This document shows, piece after piece, positions 33,741 through 45,374 of a DNA stretch of 64,000 nucleotides. The notes beneath the pieces were generated by a model. The model was not told the DNA's origin. It saw only the letters and a list, made by a program, of their open reading frames with translations, and did not search any database. Both the position numbers and the translations under genes were made by a program. The first letter of the stretch is position 1. Each line of letters starts with the position of its first letter. Source of the DNA: Gamarada debralockiae (Eukaryota > Ascomycota > Leotiomycetes > Helotiales > Hyphodiscaceae); NCBI GenBank assembly GCA_002803225.1, contig NXFV01000682.1, positions 1 through 64,000 of the forward strand, given 5' to 3'.

Positions 33741-35003
33741 GGCGTTGGTTGGCTGGTAGACTTATCTACTTCTATATATTATTATTAGACCTTCGAAAGT
33801 CAGTGATGGCCTTCATCAACAGAATCTGGATCGAGCTCACTGATTATTTACAGTACAGTGCCTTCGATTTCAAAGCGGGTCGCAACGGCGCCCACCGAGT
33901 GAATTGGCGTCAATTTGATAGACTGCTTTGCACAGGTTGTCCCTGCACAAGTTCTCTTGATTGTAGATGAGCCGTTGAGTCTCTACCCCGTCCGTCCTGA
34001 TGTGTTTTGTACTTGTTCAAAATGTGTGGTGCTTTGTCTTCTTTGAAGGCCAATTATGGAGGCTTCTTGTCACCTCCGCAGTAGGCCCAGCTCTTTGGGC
34101 CGAGGAGCGGACGGATGAAGGAAAACTGGTGAACTTGGAGTCCCGCCAACTTGGTGGTTTCTATGATCGAGAGCCGCCGAGGCGATTAAGACGAGCGTTG
34201 GTGGAGAGCGACGTTGTGGCAACTGCACGTATCGCAGACGACGGTTGTGGGAGGATTGGTTTGTGTGGACTTGGGATTTGCAGGTCCGTTCACTAGGGTT
34301 GAATGTTGAAGAGTTTCGTTGTCGAACCTTTCCAAGGCAAAATGGGTTACCTCGAAATGACGTTGCCGAATAGGGCTTGCGGCAAGGCGGGCAGAATGGT
34401 TATTTCGTTGTTGAAGATTGAGACTCTGCAGAGGTCAATCTGTGAAGCGTATCGCAATATGGGGATTTGTTTTTGGAATTGAAGTTGTGGAAGTTGTGGA
34501 AGATGAGGTCGAAACGCTCAGGTTATCGATGGGGTTGAAAAGAAGTGGGAAGGCAAAAGGTTTTGTAGTGTCGGCGAAAGAGGGTTTACTGAGAAATTCT
34601 TTTTTTCGCCAATCAGAGTGAAATCGGATGACACACCTAGCCGAACCGTGGCAATCGCAGCCGCGCCAAAGGAGTCAGACTCAGCTTCTTGCATTGAAAA
34701 GCCAGACTTGATGCCATCCTCTGCCTGAAATCAGTGAATGGAGGAATCACTAGTCGTATATATGTGAAACAAAATACAAAGCCATTCAATTGATATTGGA
34801 ATTGGGACTTTTTATCTTTATCTTCTAACCCCCTCCTTCATCTAAAGTTCTTGCATGTTGACTTAAAATCGCGCATCCAACCTGATTCGCTTAAGTGAGG
34901 TGTGTCCGTAGCCTTCTCGCTCCAGCCTCAAAGGCCAGAACTTCTATTACAGGAACCATACTCACCATCTCAAACAAACCCAATCCCATTTCACAACCAC
35001 ATC
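33741..35003. other. Divergent promoter interval (1.26 kb)
   Basis: Lies between the CorA-type gene and the SPC1 gene, read away from each other. No gene recognised. Near 34485 the word gttgtggaa occurs twice in tandem. The part near 33760-34600 is likely the leader of the CorA gene. Confidence 0.45.
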
Positions 35004-35373
35004 ATGGCGGACCAAGTACTCGAGCAAATTCGAGAAGCTGCAGAAGGACAAATTGATTTCGAAGGTCAAAAGTTAGCAGAATTGCTTGGGACGGCGTTGC
35101 TTGCTACAGTTGGAGTACGCATGCATCTCCACCCAAAATGCGCCATTTCCCACGTAACTAACAGGGTTCCAGGCCATTTCATTCATCGTCGGTTTCTTCC
35201 TCCAAGACATCAAACTCGCTCTCTTCATTGGATTGGGTGGAACTGCCCTTACCTTCCTCGCTGTCGTTCCACCGTGGCCGTTCTTCAATAGACATCCTGT
35301 CAAATGGCTGCCAGTGGGAGGAAGTAACAGTTCGATGGGTTCGATTACTGTGGATGGGCAGGTGGTCGGTTGA
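35004..35373 (+). CDS. spc1: Signal peptidase complex subunit SPC1 (SPC12)
   Basis: Two exons (35004-35114, 35173-35373) give 103 residues. The family signature is clear: QIDFEGQKLAELL, two hydrophobic helices (TALLATVGAISFIVGFFLQD and LALFIGLGGTALTFLAVVPP), then WPFFNRHPVKWLP. Spc1 is a small two-helix ER membrane subunit that shields membrane segments from cleavage by the signal peptidase complex. The intron (58 bp) falls inside helix 1. It is divergent from the CorA gene and convergent with rbx1. Confidence 0.9.
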
Positions 35374-35819
35374 TGCATGATGGATATGAGGGGTGTCATA
35401 GGCGTTATAGAGATCGGGAAATACCACAAAAGCTCGACAAGAAAGCAAGGCACACTTCTTTGATGGGCTGGTTTGGGGACGCTTTGCTATGAGGAAAATG
35501 GGAATAGGAGACAACTTCAGACTTGAACGCCCTGAATATCAAAGAGACCTTCACGACCCAAACCACGGAGATCTGGATAGAATGCTGCATGGGATATAGT
35601 TCATTCGTGAGATATCTCTGAGAAAGCTATGCCGTTGGGTTCTATTCCGTATAAACGCCGTCCTTTTGGAGGATGCCCCCTATGCATTTATGCATACTGC
35701 ATCAAAAGCCAGTGTGAAATGCATTCCCCAGAATCTCTTCCCATATATCTTCTTCCGTGATCGTTGTATGACCATGCTTGAAGCTCATCGCACCTTTATC
35801 CCATTCCCATTGTGATATC
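35374..35819. other. Convergent 3' interval
   Basis: Between the stop codons of spc1 and rbx1; no gene or repeat seen. Confidence 0.5.
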
Positions 35820-36359
<540 letters not shown>

Positions 36360-36969
36360 CTTGATGTTTGTGTTGGGTTGTAGAGAGGGTTGTAATCTTG
36401 AGGTGTGGCGGGGTAGCTGTAGGCTTCGAGATGAATTTCGAGGCCCGGTCAGCCGCACGCAGTATGAGGAGCAGATCGACTGGAGTTGGCGAACGTCTTG
36501 GAATGTCGGGAATGTGATGGCAGGAGAAAGGAGGTTCTTCTGCTGAAGGATCGTATTTGTAGAAATTCCTGTAGAATTCACTGGTGATATTCATCGGTGA
36601 CTACGGCAGCCTATTTCTGACCGATTGACGCGCTTGCGTCGCCTCTCGCGATTCTTGTACAGTACCTTGAACTAAGCCTCCTCTTTCTTTCCCCATATTG
36701 TCCTACAACCACCGCCCAAAAACAACACAAAACCATGAACAGAATACTCTCATATATCGATCTCATACAAATCAATCACAGAACAAAACGATACTGCGAA
36801 GAACCACCATCATCCTCGAGGCCGCCTCCTTCCTAGTCATCGTTGTCACCAATCTGCGACCGCACCCCACTCCGCGCACCTCGTCCTTTATTTCAACCTT
36901 TTCAGCGTGTTTTACTTGTTCAGATCTTGCGATTCTTCTACGGCTGCGTATTTATAAGCCAAAGAAGAC
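36360..36969. other. Divergent promoter of rbx1 and the PNRC-motif gene
   Basis: 610 bp between the two start codons. No gene; the right half is C/A-rich, as expected for a fungal leader. Confidence 0.45.
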
Positions 36970-38529
36970 ATGTCTACCGTGGTCCCATCGAAAGGACATC
37001 GCCATACTCAGAGCGCTACTGTGCCATCAGCTGCAGCCTCATTGCAGAATCCTCAAAACCCACACCACCTCAACTTGCAGTCGCATGCGCAGAATTCCCA
37101 ATCTGAAATGAGCGACTCGTATCAATCCAACCCGGCCACACCCCCAAGAACCCCGCGACGAAACGACCAACCCTCCCAAAACCGAACCACGAACGAGAAT
37201 GGATCGAAACAGAAATCCCGAAATAAGAATCGCCCAAAGAACGTTATGACATCTCCAGCGGTAACACGAAAAGGCCGAAATACGCCGCCCTTGACTGGCG
37301 CTCAGTCCGGGGGCATACCATCTTCCGCAAAACTAACCTCAACCCCCTCTACTACGGCATATGCTGGCGCAACTTTTCACGCTTCGCCGGCTCCATCAGC
37401 TTTACCAATCCCAAGCTTCTACTCAAAATCCGTTCCGGATTCTCCTGGAGTGAAAGGTCTCAAAGTGAAGGATGCCTCTTTATCGGATTCCCCAACCCCT
37501 CCAGTACCAGCCTCGAATACTCCGTTGCAGCAGAAGACTCAATTTCAACGTGAGGAGTCACCACTAGATTTCTTTTTCAGAGCGGACAGGGAAGAGAAGG
37601 CAAGAGCAAAAAGCGCGAGCTCTTCTCAGACTGCCGTTACTGCAACTGGGCCTTTTCACCCTCCTCAATCCCCTCGAGCCAGCCAAACTCCACCGGGTAC
37701 TGGCAGCCAGAATCATGCACGTCACAGCAGCAAGGCTTCTCCTAGTGCCATATTTGCTATGGAATTGGATGGTGAAGGCAGCACGGGCTCACCTATTGGA
37801 CCAGCGTTCTCGACTCCTTATGCCGAACGCATCAATGCAGCTCGACCCCGCCAACAACCCTCTCAGGATGCTCAAGCGGCACTCGACAGATCCGAAGCGC
37901 TCAAGGCATATCTTTTCTCGGGTCAACAACTACCTTCTCCATCAACTCCGTCTTCCAACCCTTTCACTGCAGACTCCGCTTTGCCACAAGCGCGAACCTC
38001 TCTAGCCGCATATCAAAGCTCCGTAGCCCCGCTACACCACTCAAGAAGCGCTGGATCCCCACAACGACCACATCAGAACAACTCTCCTTTCTCATACGAT
38101 CCGAAGCTACCACATCATGCTCCTCGGACTTCTGGAAGAACCTCTGGCCTTCGTCAGGAGGTGACTCCAACTAGGACACCAACCAAGACGCCCGATCGCA
38201 ATACTGGCTACTCTACCTCACCAACACCTTCTCGAACATACGGAAATACAAGTTCTTCGGATACAAACGATCTCATTGGCAACATCAGACCTCATACTTC
38301 ATCGGTTCAGGCTTCATCTCATAGCGTGTCATCAGGAGATAGGAGTGCAGATATTCAGGGTATGGAAGATAGTCTTCGCAAGATATTGAAGTTGGACTCA
38401 GCAGGGAGTTCTTGCGTCACAGGACAAATTGGGAGCGTGCCAGCAGCGACTGTCTCTGTTCCGAATTATGTTGGTGGCAGGCCCCAACCTAGTATGAATG
38501 GCATGCATAATAGCGTTATGGGATCTTGA
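36970..38529 (+). CDS. Proline-rich PNRC-motif protein, candidate decapping activator (EDC1/2-like)
   Basis: A single exon encodes 519 residues of low complexity, rich in Ser, Pro, Thr and Gln. At residues 131-154 lies the sole conserved block, beginning YAGATFHASPAPSALPIPSF and followed by YSKSVP. This matches the PNRC family short motif, which in yeast Edc1/Edc2 and human PNRC binds the Dcp1 EVH1 domain and activates mRNA decapping by Dcp2. A basic segment precedes it (KSRNKNRPKN). A second short conserved patch is DFFFRADREEKARAKS. A C-terminal helix-like stretch, MEDSLRKILKLD, could be another interaction site. Function beyond the motif is inferred. Divergent from rbx1. Confidence 0.75.
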   Translation: MSTVVPSKGHRHTQSATVPSAAASLQNPQNPHHLNLQSHAQNSQSEMSDSYQSNPATPPRTPRRNDQPSQNRTTNENGSKQKSRNKNRPKNVMTSPAVTRKGRNTPPLTGAQSGGIPSSAKLTSTPSTTAYAGATFHASPAPSALPIPSFYSKSVPDSPGVKGLKVKDASLSDSPTPPVPASNTPLQQKTQFQREESPLDFFFRADREEKARAKSASSSQTAVTATGPFHPPQSPRASQTPPGTGSQNHARHSSKASPSAIFAMELDGEGSTGSPIGPAFSTPYAERINAARPRQQPSQDAQAALDRSEALKAYLFSGQQLPSPSTPSSNPFTADSALPQARTSLAAYQSSVAPLHHSRSAGSPQRPHQNNSPFSYDPKLPHHAPRTSGRTSGLRQEVTPTRTPTKTPDRNTGYSTSPTPSRTYGNTSSSDTNDLIGNIRPHTSSVQASSHSVSSGDRSADIQGMEDSLRKILKLDSAGSSCVTGQIGSVPAATVSVPNYVGGRPQPSMNGMHNSVMGS

Positions 38530-39487
38530 GAGAACTTGCGGATCTTGTAATGACGGAACAGAATGACTGGCGTTATGGTTTAAGCTGCTTGGAATTGCAG
38601 CGGGGACTGGGTATCTACGACTACGATTTCTCTCTTTCAACTTGGTGGATCTGCGTATTCAGGATTATGTTGGATCGGACTTGGCAAAGTCAAGGAGGCT
38701 ACTCCTGTTGGTATTATTCTGCACCGCCCTAAGGTCTACACTCGTTGGGATTTCTTTTGTTTTCGTCTTCGACAACCCACGGCACATTCTGCACAATTTC
38801 CTTTGTCATTCAGAGGTTGGAGGAGGACATTTTTAGGCCTGAAGTCACCGGCACCAGCTGTTAATGAGAAGAAAAGAGAAAAAACGATGATATAATTATT
38901 TCTACACTGTAGGCTGTAGCCTGCCGAGAAAGAAGCCAATTACTTTGCGACCAAAGTTCCGTACTTCGAGGGGATACTGTTGATGTGATAAAAACCTTAC
39001 CACATTAATTGGGATATAAGCTATCAATTGCTCAATGAAGTTCAATGAAGAGGAATTCGGGCAGAGCTTCCCGTAGCCCGCGAGAGCCTTGATCCTTCAA
39101 TCGACTTGACCAGTTGAGATCCTGGCTGTCCTGGGTAACTTGTAGGGATCCAAAACGTCTTTCCTCTGTCGCTGTGATAGGTTGAACGACTGATATCTTA
39201 TATCCCAGTTAATGCGGTTCTCTTAAAGGCAGATTTTATTCTATAAATCCTGCAAGAGTAGGTGGCTAAGAACTTATTCCCCCTCAATTTCCCCATCTCG
39301 AAAACTCTCCGTGGCACAATTATGCCTTCATGATGCAGCCTCACCTCCCTTTCACAGCCTCGTCCAGCATCCCTGTAACGACCTCTTAGCGGAACGATAG
39401 CCGCGCTTGCGGCCAAAGAGTTCTCGACAATTTCAAATTTCAAACCACGACATCGACGACCAATTGCCACAACGTCAATATGCCATT
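38530..39487. other. Intergenic interval
   Basis: 3' side of the PNRC-motif gene and promoter of mto1. No recognised gene; open frames on both strands look random. Confidence 0.5.
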
Positions 39488-41629
39488 ATGAACCGGACAC
39501 TGGTCTACAGACCTACATTGTGGTCTCGATGCGTGAGCATCAGTCCGCGGACTTATCCGCAGCGGCGGACGTTTGCTGATGTGAACCAAGGTCCAAGGTA
39601 AAATCCAATTGAGCTCCACCCATTCTTTTCTAACAGATCTGAACCAGACCGTATGACGTCGTTGTTATTGGAGGAGGTCATGCTGGCTCGGAAGCATGTG
39701 CAGGCGCTGCACGATCGGGAGCAAGGACCGCGCTCATCACACCAAAGCTCGACAACATAGGGGTGTGTTCCTGCAATCCGAGTTTTGGCGGGATTGGGAA
39801 AGGCACAATGTTGAGGGAAATCGATGCATTGGATGGTGTTGCAGGTCGGATAATAGACAAAGCTGGTGTCCAGTTCAAAGTTCTGAATAGGAAGAAAGGA
39901 CCGGCCGTCTGGGTACTTTTATACTCTCCCCAAGTCAGATTCAAAAGACAGAATGCTAATGCTTGGACAGGGTCCTCGCGCGCAAATCGATCGCAGTTTA
40001 TACAAGAAGTATATGCGCGAGGAATTGGAAGCGTATCCAAATCTGTCGATTGTGCCGGGTAGTGTGGCGGATATTATTGTTACTCGTGATGAAGGCCGGA
40101 CGTCAGGGAAGATCACTGGCGTTCGTCTAGAGTCAGGAGAGATAATACCCACAAATCAAGTAGTGATAACTACTGGCACTTTCTTGGGTGGTGAGATACA
40201 TATCGGCCTTGAGGTCTTCCCATCAGGTCGAATGGGTGAAGCTGCAACCTTTGGATTGAGTAAATCATTGAAAGATGCGGGCTTCCAGTTGGGGAGATTG
40301 AAGACTGGCACCCCCCCTCGCCTGGCCAAGAATACCATCAACTTCGATACCCTCGCAGCTCAACATGGTGATGATCCGCCTATGCCATTCTCTTACCTCA
40401 ACGAAACCGTATCTGTCCAGGAGCAGATGCTATGTTACGCTACATACACCAACGAAGCCTCACATGACATAATCCGAGCGAATCTGGATAAATCCATCCA
40501 CATACGGGAAACAGTCAAAGGTCCACGGTACTGCCCGTCCCTTGAATCAAAAGTCATTCGCTTCTCCGACAAAGACCGCCACATCATTTGGCTGGAACCC
40601 GAAGGCTTCGACAGCGATGTCATCTATCCCAACGGGATCTCCATGACGGTCCCCGCCGAAGCCCAGGACCAACTACTCAAGACTGTGAAAGGCCTGGAGA
40701 ATGTTACGATGCTGCAGCCAGGGTATGGAGTCGAGTATGACTATGTCGACCCAAGGAGCCTGAAAGCTACTCTGGAGACGAAAATGATCCGTGGGCTCTA
40801 CTTAGCTGGCCAGATCAATGGAACCACAGGCTACGAAGAAGCTGCCGCACAAGGCATCATCGCTGGTGTGAACGCAGGCCTGGCATCAAAATCCATGCCT
40901 CAATTAGTGCTATCCAGAAGTGATGGCTACATTGGCATCATGATCGACGACCTTATCACGAAGGGCGTCTCGGAGCCTTATAGAATGTTCACATCACGGA
41001 GTGAATATCGTATGAGTGCCCGGGCAGACAATGCAGACCTACGGCTCACAGCCAAGGGCCGAGAAGCTGGTGTCGTCGGCGACAAGCGATGGTCCAGCTT
41101 CTCTGACGAGGTATCACAAATGGAGGACCTCAAGTCTGCTCTCATGGCTGAGTCACTAGGCGCACCTTCCTGGATTAAGGCTGGCTTCAAAGTCGGCAAC
41201 GATTCTACGAGAAGGAGTGCTTGGGATGTGTTAAGGTTAGCTGGCGTTACCATCATGGACATGGCGGACAGAGTACCAGAAGTTAAGAAATTCTCTCCAC
41301 GCATTCAGAATCGGGTGGGGATTGAGGCGGTATATGCACCATATGTGGAGCAGCAGATGGCTGCCATGAAAGTCTTTCAAAAAGACGAGAACTTGAAGCT
41401 GCCGGTGGATTTAGACTACGATCTGATTCACGGGCTCTCGATGCACGAGAAGAGCTTACTCCGCGCCATCAGACCTGAGTCTGTGGGACAAGCTCGTCGT
41501 ATAGAAGGTATTACGCCCAGCGGTTGCTTGAGACTCCTGTCGTATGTACAAATCAAAGCCCGAGCTGCTGCCAAAGCGATAGCTTTTGAAGAAATAGCTG
41601 CCCGAAAGGAGGAGTATATCAAAAATTAG
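39488..41629 (+). CDS. mto1: Mitochondrial tRNA uridine-modifying enzyme MTO1 (MnmG/GidA family)
   Basis: Exons 39488-39597, 39648-39912 and 39971-41629 give 677 residues. The first about 36 residues form an Arg/Ser/Thr-rich mitochondrial presequence ([17 protein letters not shown]). The FAD site [13 protein letters not shown] starts at residue 41, followed by [11 protein letters not shown]. Further signatures are [57 protein letters not shown] and FTSRSEYR. The C-terminal helical domain ends [15 protein letters not shown]. With Mss1 it installs the carboxymethylaminomethyl group on wobble uridine of mitochondrial tRNAs. Both introns are 50-58 bp. Confidence 0.93.
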
Positions 41630-42111
41630 TGATTGGAAAATCATGGGGCGTCGATTCTGGTAGTGGAAATGTTAGGTCAATCGTTCGTCCTGTTTGAACG
41701 ATTCAAAACACTCTCCATCCGGATAGCTAGGAGCCATCATGGATATCCGTATTTTGAGTTGCTCAAAAGGATGGAAAGATTGAAATTCGGATATCGAGGT
41801 GCATAGCGCGGACGGAGTTCTGGTCTGGGAAGGCATCACCCGAGCATGTCACAATATTGGGAAGGAAGGTACGTGTGTCATAATATACTTTAGAAAAAAG
41901 ACCCATTCAGTCCGTTCAACATCCCAATCGCATTTTTAAGCAAGGTGTACTACACACAACCCCCTGTTGCAAGTATCATTTTCGGCAATCGTACGTGCAT
42001 ATCTTGCAAATACTTCAGCAATACGCTCATTGATTAGCTTTCCATAGCGAGTACAGCATTCCCCAGAGGCTATTGATTCCCGGGCGGCGTCCCTCGACAT
42101 ATACAAGCTCA
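41630..42111. other. Intergenic interval
   Basis: 3' side of mto1 and upstream of a broken gene on the same strand; nothing recognised. Confidence 0.45.
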
Positions 42112-43301
42112 TGGAGCCATTGGATATGTCTTTACTGGGCTATGACAAGGGTCAGTCAAGCTGCGTCCTGAGGATCTGCTTTGACTTGTTCTAATGTTTG
42201 CACAAGATGAGAGGGGATCCTTACAAGAGGACGATATCGGCAATCGTTATACCCTTCCTGGCTACACTTATGTTAATATAGGGATGGATGATCTTGATGC
42301 TCTAGATGGACAAGAGAGCCATACTCCTTGGCCCATGATAGATTTCTCGCCAAAGTCACCATCTCCAGATTCACAGTCTGACGACGCCCCAAAGCCTCCT
42401 CGAGATCCGCAGTCCTCTGTACATCCAGTCTCCTGGTGCAAGGAAAGATCGAGTGCCGGAAGAATCCAACCTTGGGAATTCCAGATCTTCGGGGCGATCG
42501 TCAGAGCTCCCTTACAACATCCATACGCGACTGAATGACTGTCAAGTTCCACCTGTGGACAAATCCCGTCGTGCCCCTTGCCACGGGGAAATCTTTACTC
42601 AAGGTCCCTTCGCTCAACACCCGTGGTCTCCGCTCGTCTCCAACGTCTCTGCTCTTCCACCCTTCCATACCTGTGCAGCACGCGCGAAACCAGTGACTCA
42701 AGGTCAAAGGCGAAATTCCCGAATCATCGACTTTTCAGGTCCCAAACTATCACATCTTGTTGGCCTGATCACACCATCTCCCAAGAAAACAGGTTCAGTC
42801 ACGAAAAACACGCTGAACACGCAAACACGAGAAGTGATCAACCCTGACATCCAACAGACATCCCCACCCAATTCACAAAGGAGTGAGGATTCAGAAGGTC
42901 ACAAAGATCTAGGCTGCGTATCATTGGAGTGAGGGTTGGGTGGTAATACAAGATTGTTTGGACGAAAAAGATACAACTTACGAAAGGGCATTAGGCAGGG
43001 TCTAAGCTCTTGTTTTGACGGTCAATATAAATACGTCTACTACGAAACAGAAACCGACGAAGAACACAACGGTGTGCAGTGTCTAAAGAGGAAAGCCGCA
43101 GAGGCTAACATTGACGATATACAGCCGTCACGTTCTTACTGTCCAAGTGACAACGGAGACTGGTTCTCGATTGCACCTCCAAACACGCCTGATCTCTTCG
43201 CAACGTCTTTCAACAAATGTTTAACACCACCGTCTGATTCTCTCTCAATATTCACACCGGCAACATCTGAGGTAGATTACAACCGCCTCTGGTCCTATTA
43301 A
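42112..43301 (+). pseudogene. Interrupted hypothetical gene, low complexity
   Basis: A first exon (ATG 42112, MEPLDMSLLGYDK) joins by a GTCAGT intron to a frame with IGNRYTLPGYTYVNIG and TPWPMIDFSPKSPSPD. Near 42450 the sense text passes to another frame (ESNLGNSRSSGRSSELPYN, IIDFSGPKLSHLVGLITPSP). That frame meets a TGA at 42930-42932 and continues protein-like to TAA at 43301 (RKRYNLRKGIRQGL, APPNTPDLFATSF). I recognise no domain. Either two lesions broke a gene or the exon structure is unusual. The next gene's ATG lies only 24 bp after the stop. Confidence 0.45.
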
Positions 43302-43325
43302 CTAGTACGCAAGGTGGCTGGAAAC

Positions 43326-44838
43326 ATGCCTCAATATGGAGGGCCCTACGCTCACCAAGTGTCTGCACCTGCAAGAAATGAGATACAGGTGAGTTCGAAT
43401 CATTGAACCTGTGCAACGAGGGCTGCTATTAATATTGTGAACACATCAGACACACCCACAAACCCACAAAGCTCCTGCTGTCCAACAACAGTCCTTTAAT
43501 TATGCTCATTCGCAAAGTCAGATCGGTCTTCCCACACACGCCAACATGGACCAAAGCCACATTCACATGTTGAGCTCCCACAATCCGCTAGTCCACCCCC
43601 AAAGTCTCTTGAATCAGCATCATATCGCTGTTCAAGTAGATCCACCGAGCCATTTACGAGGCATATCGAACCAGAGTTCTCAACAACAGTATGCCACTGG
43701 TCCCTCTCAACACTCCCAAGCATTCACTACTGGTTTTGCGGGCTATTCACCTCAAAGATTCGACAGCAACCCTATGTCTAATCAACATCTAGGCTTCCCA
43801 CTGAAACTCTCCAACCAGCCTTCTATGGTAGATCACAGAGGCGTACCAATCCAGTATCAGGGCGTCCCTAATAACTCGTATATGATTGGTTACCAAGTTC
43901 CATACAAACAATTTCCGTTTACTTCAAACCAGACTTCTCAGAACTATGGCGCGAACGCCTTGTCTCATCCATGCACAAGAGTCGATTCGAACTACTCAGC
44001 GCCACCCTTCAACAGCTATGGATACAACGCACCCCAACAAGTTGAACCTTCCAATCCAAGCTTCCTAGTACCAATTGTTCAAAGCTCTAGCTACAACACA
44101 TCCCAGCACTACCAACCTTACGATGCAAACTTCTCGGCGCCGCAGACTCAGACTCCTCACGGTAGTGCTGTGTACCAGCAACAGCAAATTCACAATCAGA
44201 GTCTCTCGAGCCGGCCCACCCACATCGCTGCCTGCAACCCCACACAGCAAAAATACGGCCCCAATACCGATTCAATGCTTCAAATTCAGCAGGCTGCACA
44301 GGTTAGTCAGGCTCCTCAAGCCCCTCAGGTTCAGGTTCCTCGAGTCCATCGGTATTCTGCAGATGGCGTCATGACCAAAGACTACGGTTCTGGAATCTAC
44401 AACAGAGACATCGGCATCACCGGATATCCCCCACCCCTACCGCCTCATACAGACTGCTCAGGAGATGGAGCCGCCGACAAGACAGGACATGGACAGAACC
44501 AGCAGGGAAAGCGGAAGGTACATCACGAAAAGCAGACGGAACAACAGGGAAGTCAGAAGAGGCAAAAGGCGAGGAATAAGGCTCAAGAGAAGCCACTAGT
44601 CTATTCTCGGCATCCAGACAGTGTTCAAACCAAAGTATGCCAGCACCCAGGTGAAGCCAATTCTCGAAATCCAGATGGGTTCAGCCTGTTTACACCCCAC
44701 CCCCTACAGGATGTTCCGATACAATCCATCGAAAAGATTGAGCCGGAGGTGGCATTGAGACGACCGTCAAAGCGCGATCTTGTCTATGGTGCCCAATTTG
44801 GTAAGCTCAATCCTGCCCTCCAACCTGGACTCCTATAG
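43326..44838 (+). CDS. Gln/Pro/Ser-rich hypothetical protein, 483 residues
   Basis: Exons 43326-43388 and 43450-44838 (intron 61 bp, GTGAGT..CAG) join in frame. The protein is mostly disordered, rich in Gln, Asn, Ser, Pro and Tyr (for example QQQYATGPSQHSQAF, SYNTSQHYQPYDANF). It carries a basic segment near residue 380 (KRKVHHEKQTEQQGSQKRQK) and a conserved-looking C-terminus (ALRRPSKRDLVYGAQFGKL). The basic patch could be a nuclear signal. No family is recognised. It might be part of the same gene as the broken frame just upstream. Confidence 0.6.
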
Positions 44839-45374
44839 TCGCCCCTATGAGCTACTAGGTGTCTCAGTAAGACATTGCTAATAATATTTTTACTCGAATC
44901 AGCTCAATACGATGACTACGAAGCATGAAGCTTTCCGCTGACGAGCAGAGTCTTTGACAGAACTGACTGCAGCTAAGGATTCGGTTGCTAGAAGAGTCTC
45001 TGCTCGTAGACGGCAGGATCTTTGGACGGAATGGGATAGCTGTACTCGAATGATTCGAGCGAAGGTATACAGCAGGTTCCTGACTTTACCACTATGATTG
45101 TTTGATTGGATGGGGTTTAACTTTTGTGCATGAGTATTAAAGCGTGGAGTGATTATGGAAAAACGATGAGAGTTTTATGAAATTGCAATGGAGTGGAGGA
45201 GTTTGCTTCTGAGCAGAAGTCAGGGTGGTCGATGGTGCTCAAAGGCTGGAGGTTCACGAGCCACCGGATATCTTTGTCACTGGATCAGTTCGTTTGGAGT
45301 TCATATTGGCTTCCACACAGGCAGATGCTCAGTATGCGTTCGGTAGTTTAACAGATCTGTAATTGTACAAGTAG
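44839..45374. other. Convergent 3' interval with a hairpin
   Basis: Between the Gln/Pro-rich gene and cardiolipin synthase. Apart from the inverted repeat at 44941-45007 nothing is recognised. Confidence 0.45.
44941..45007. repeat. Imperfect inverted repeat (hairpin)
   Basis: ACGAGCAGAGTCTTT at 44941 pairs with AAGAGTCTCTGCTCGT at 44992 (ten perfect base pairs, then imperfect) around a loop of about 36 nt. It lies about 100 bp after the stop of the Gln/Pro-rich gene and could form in its 3' UTR. Confidence 0.35.
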
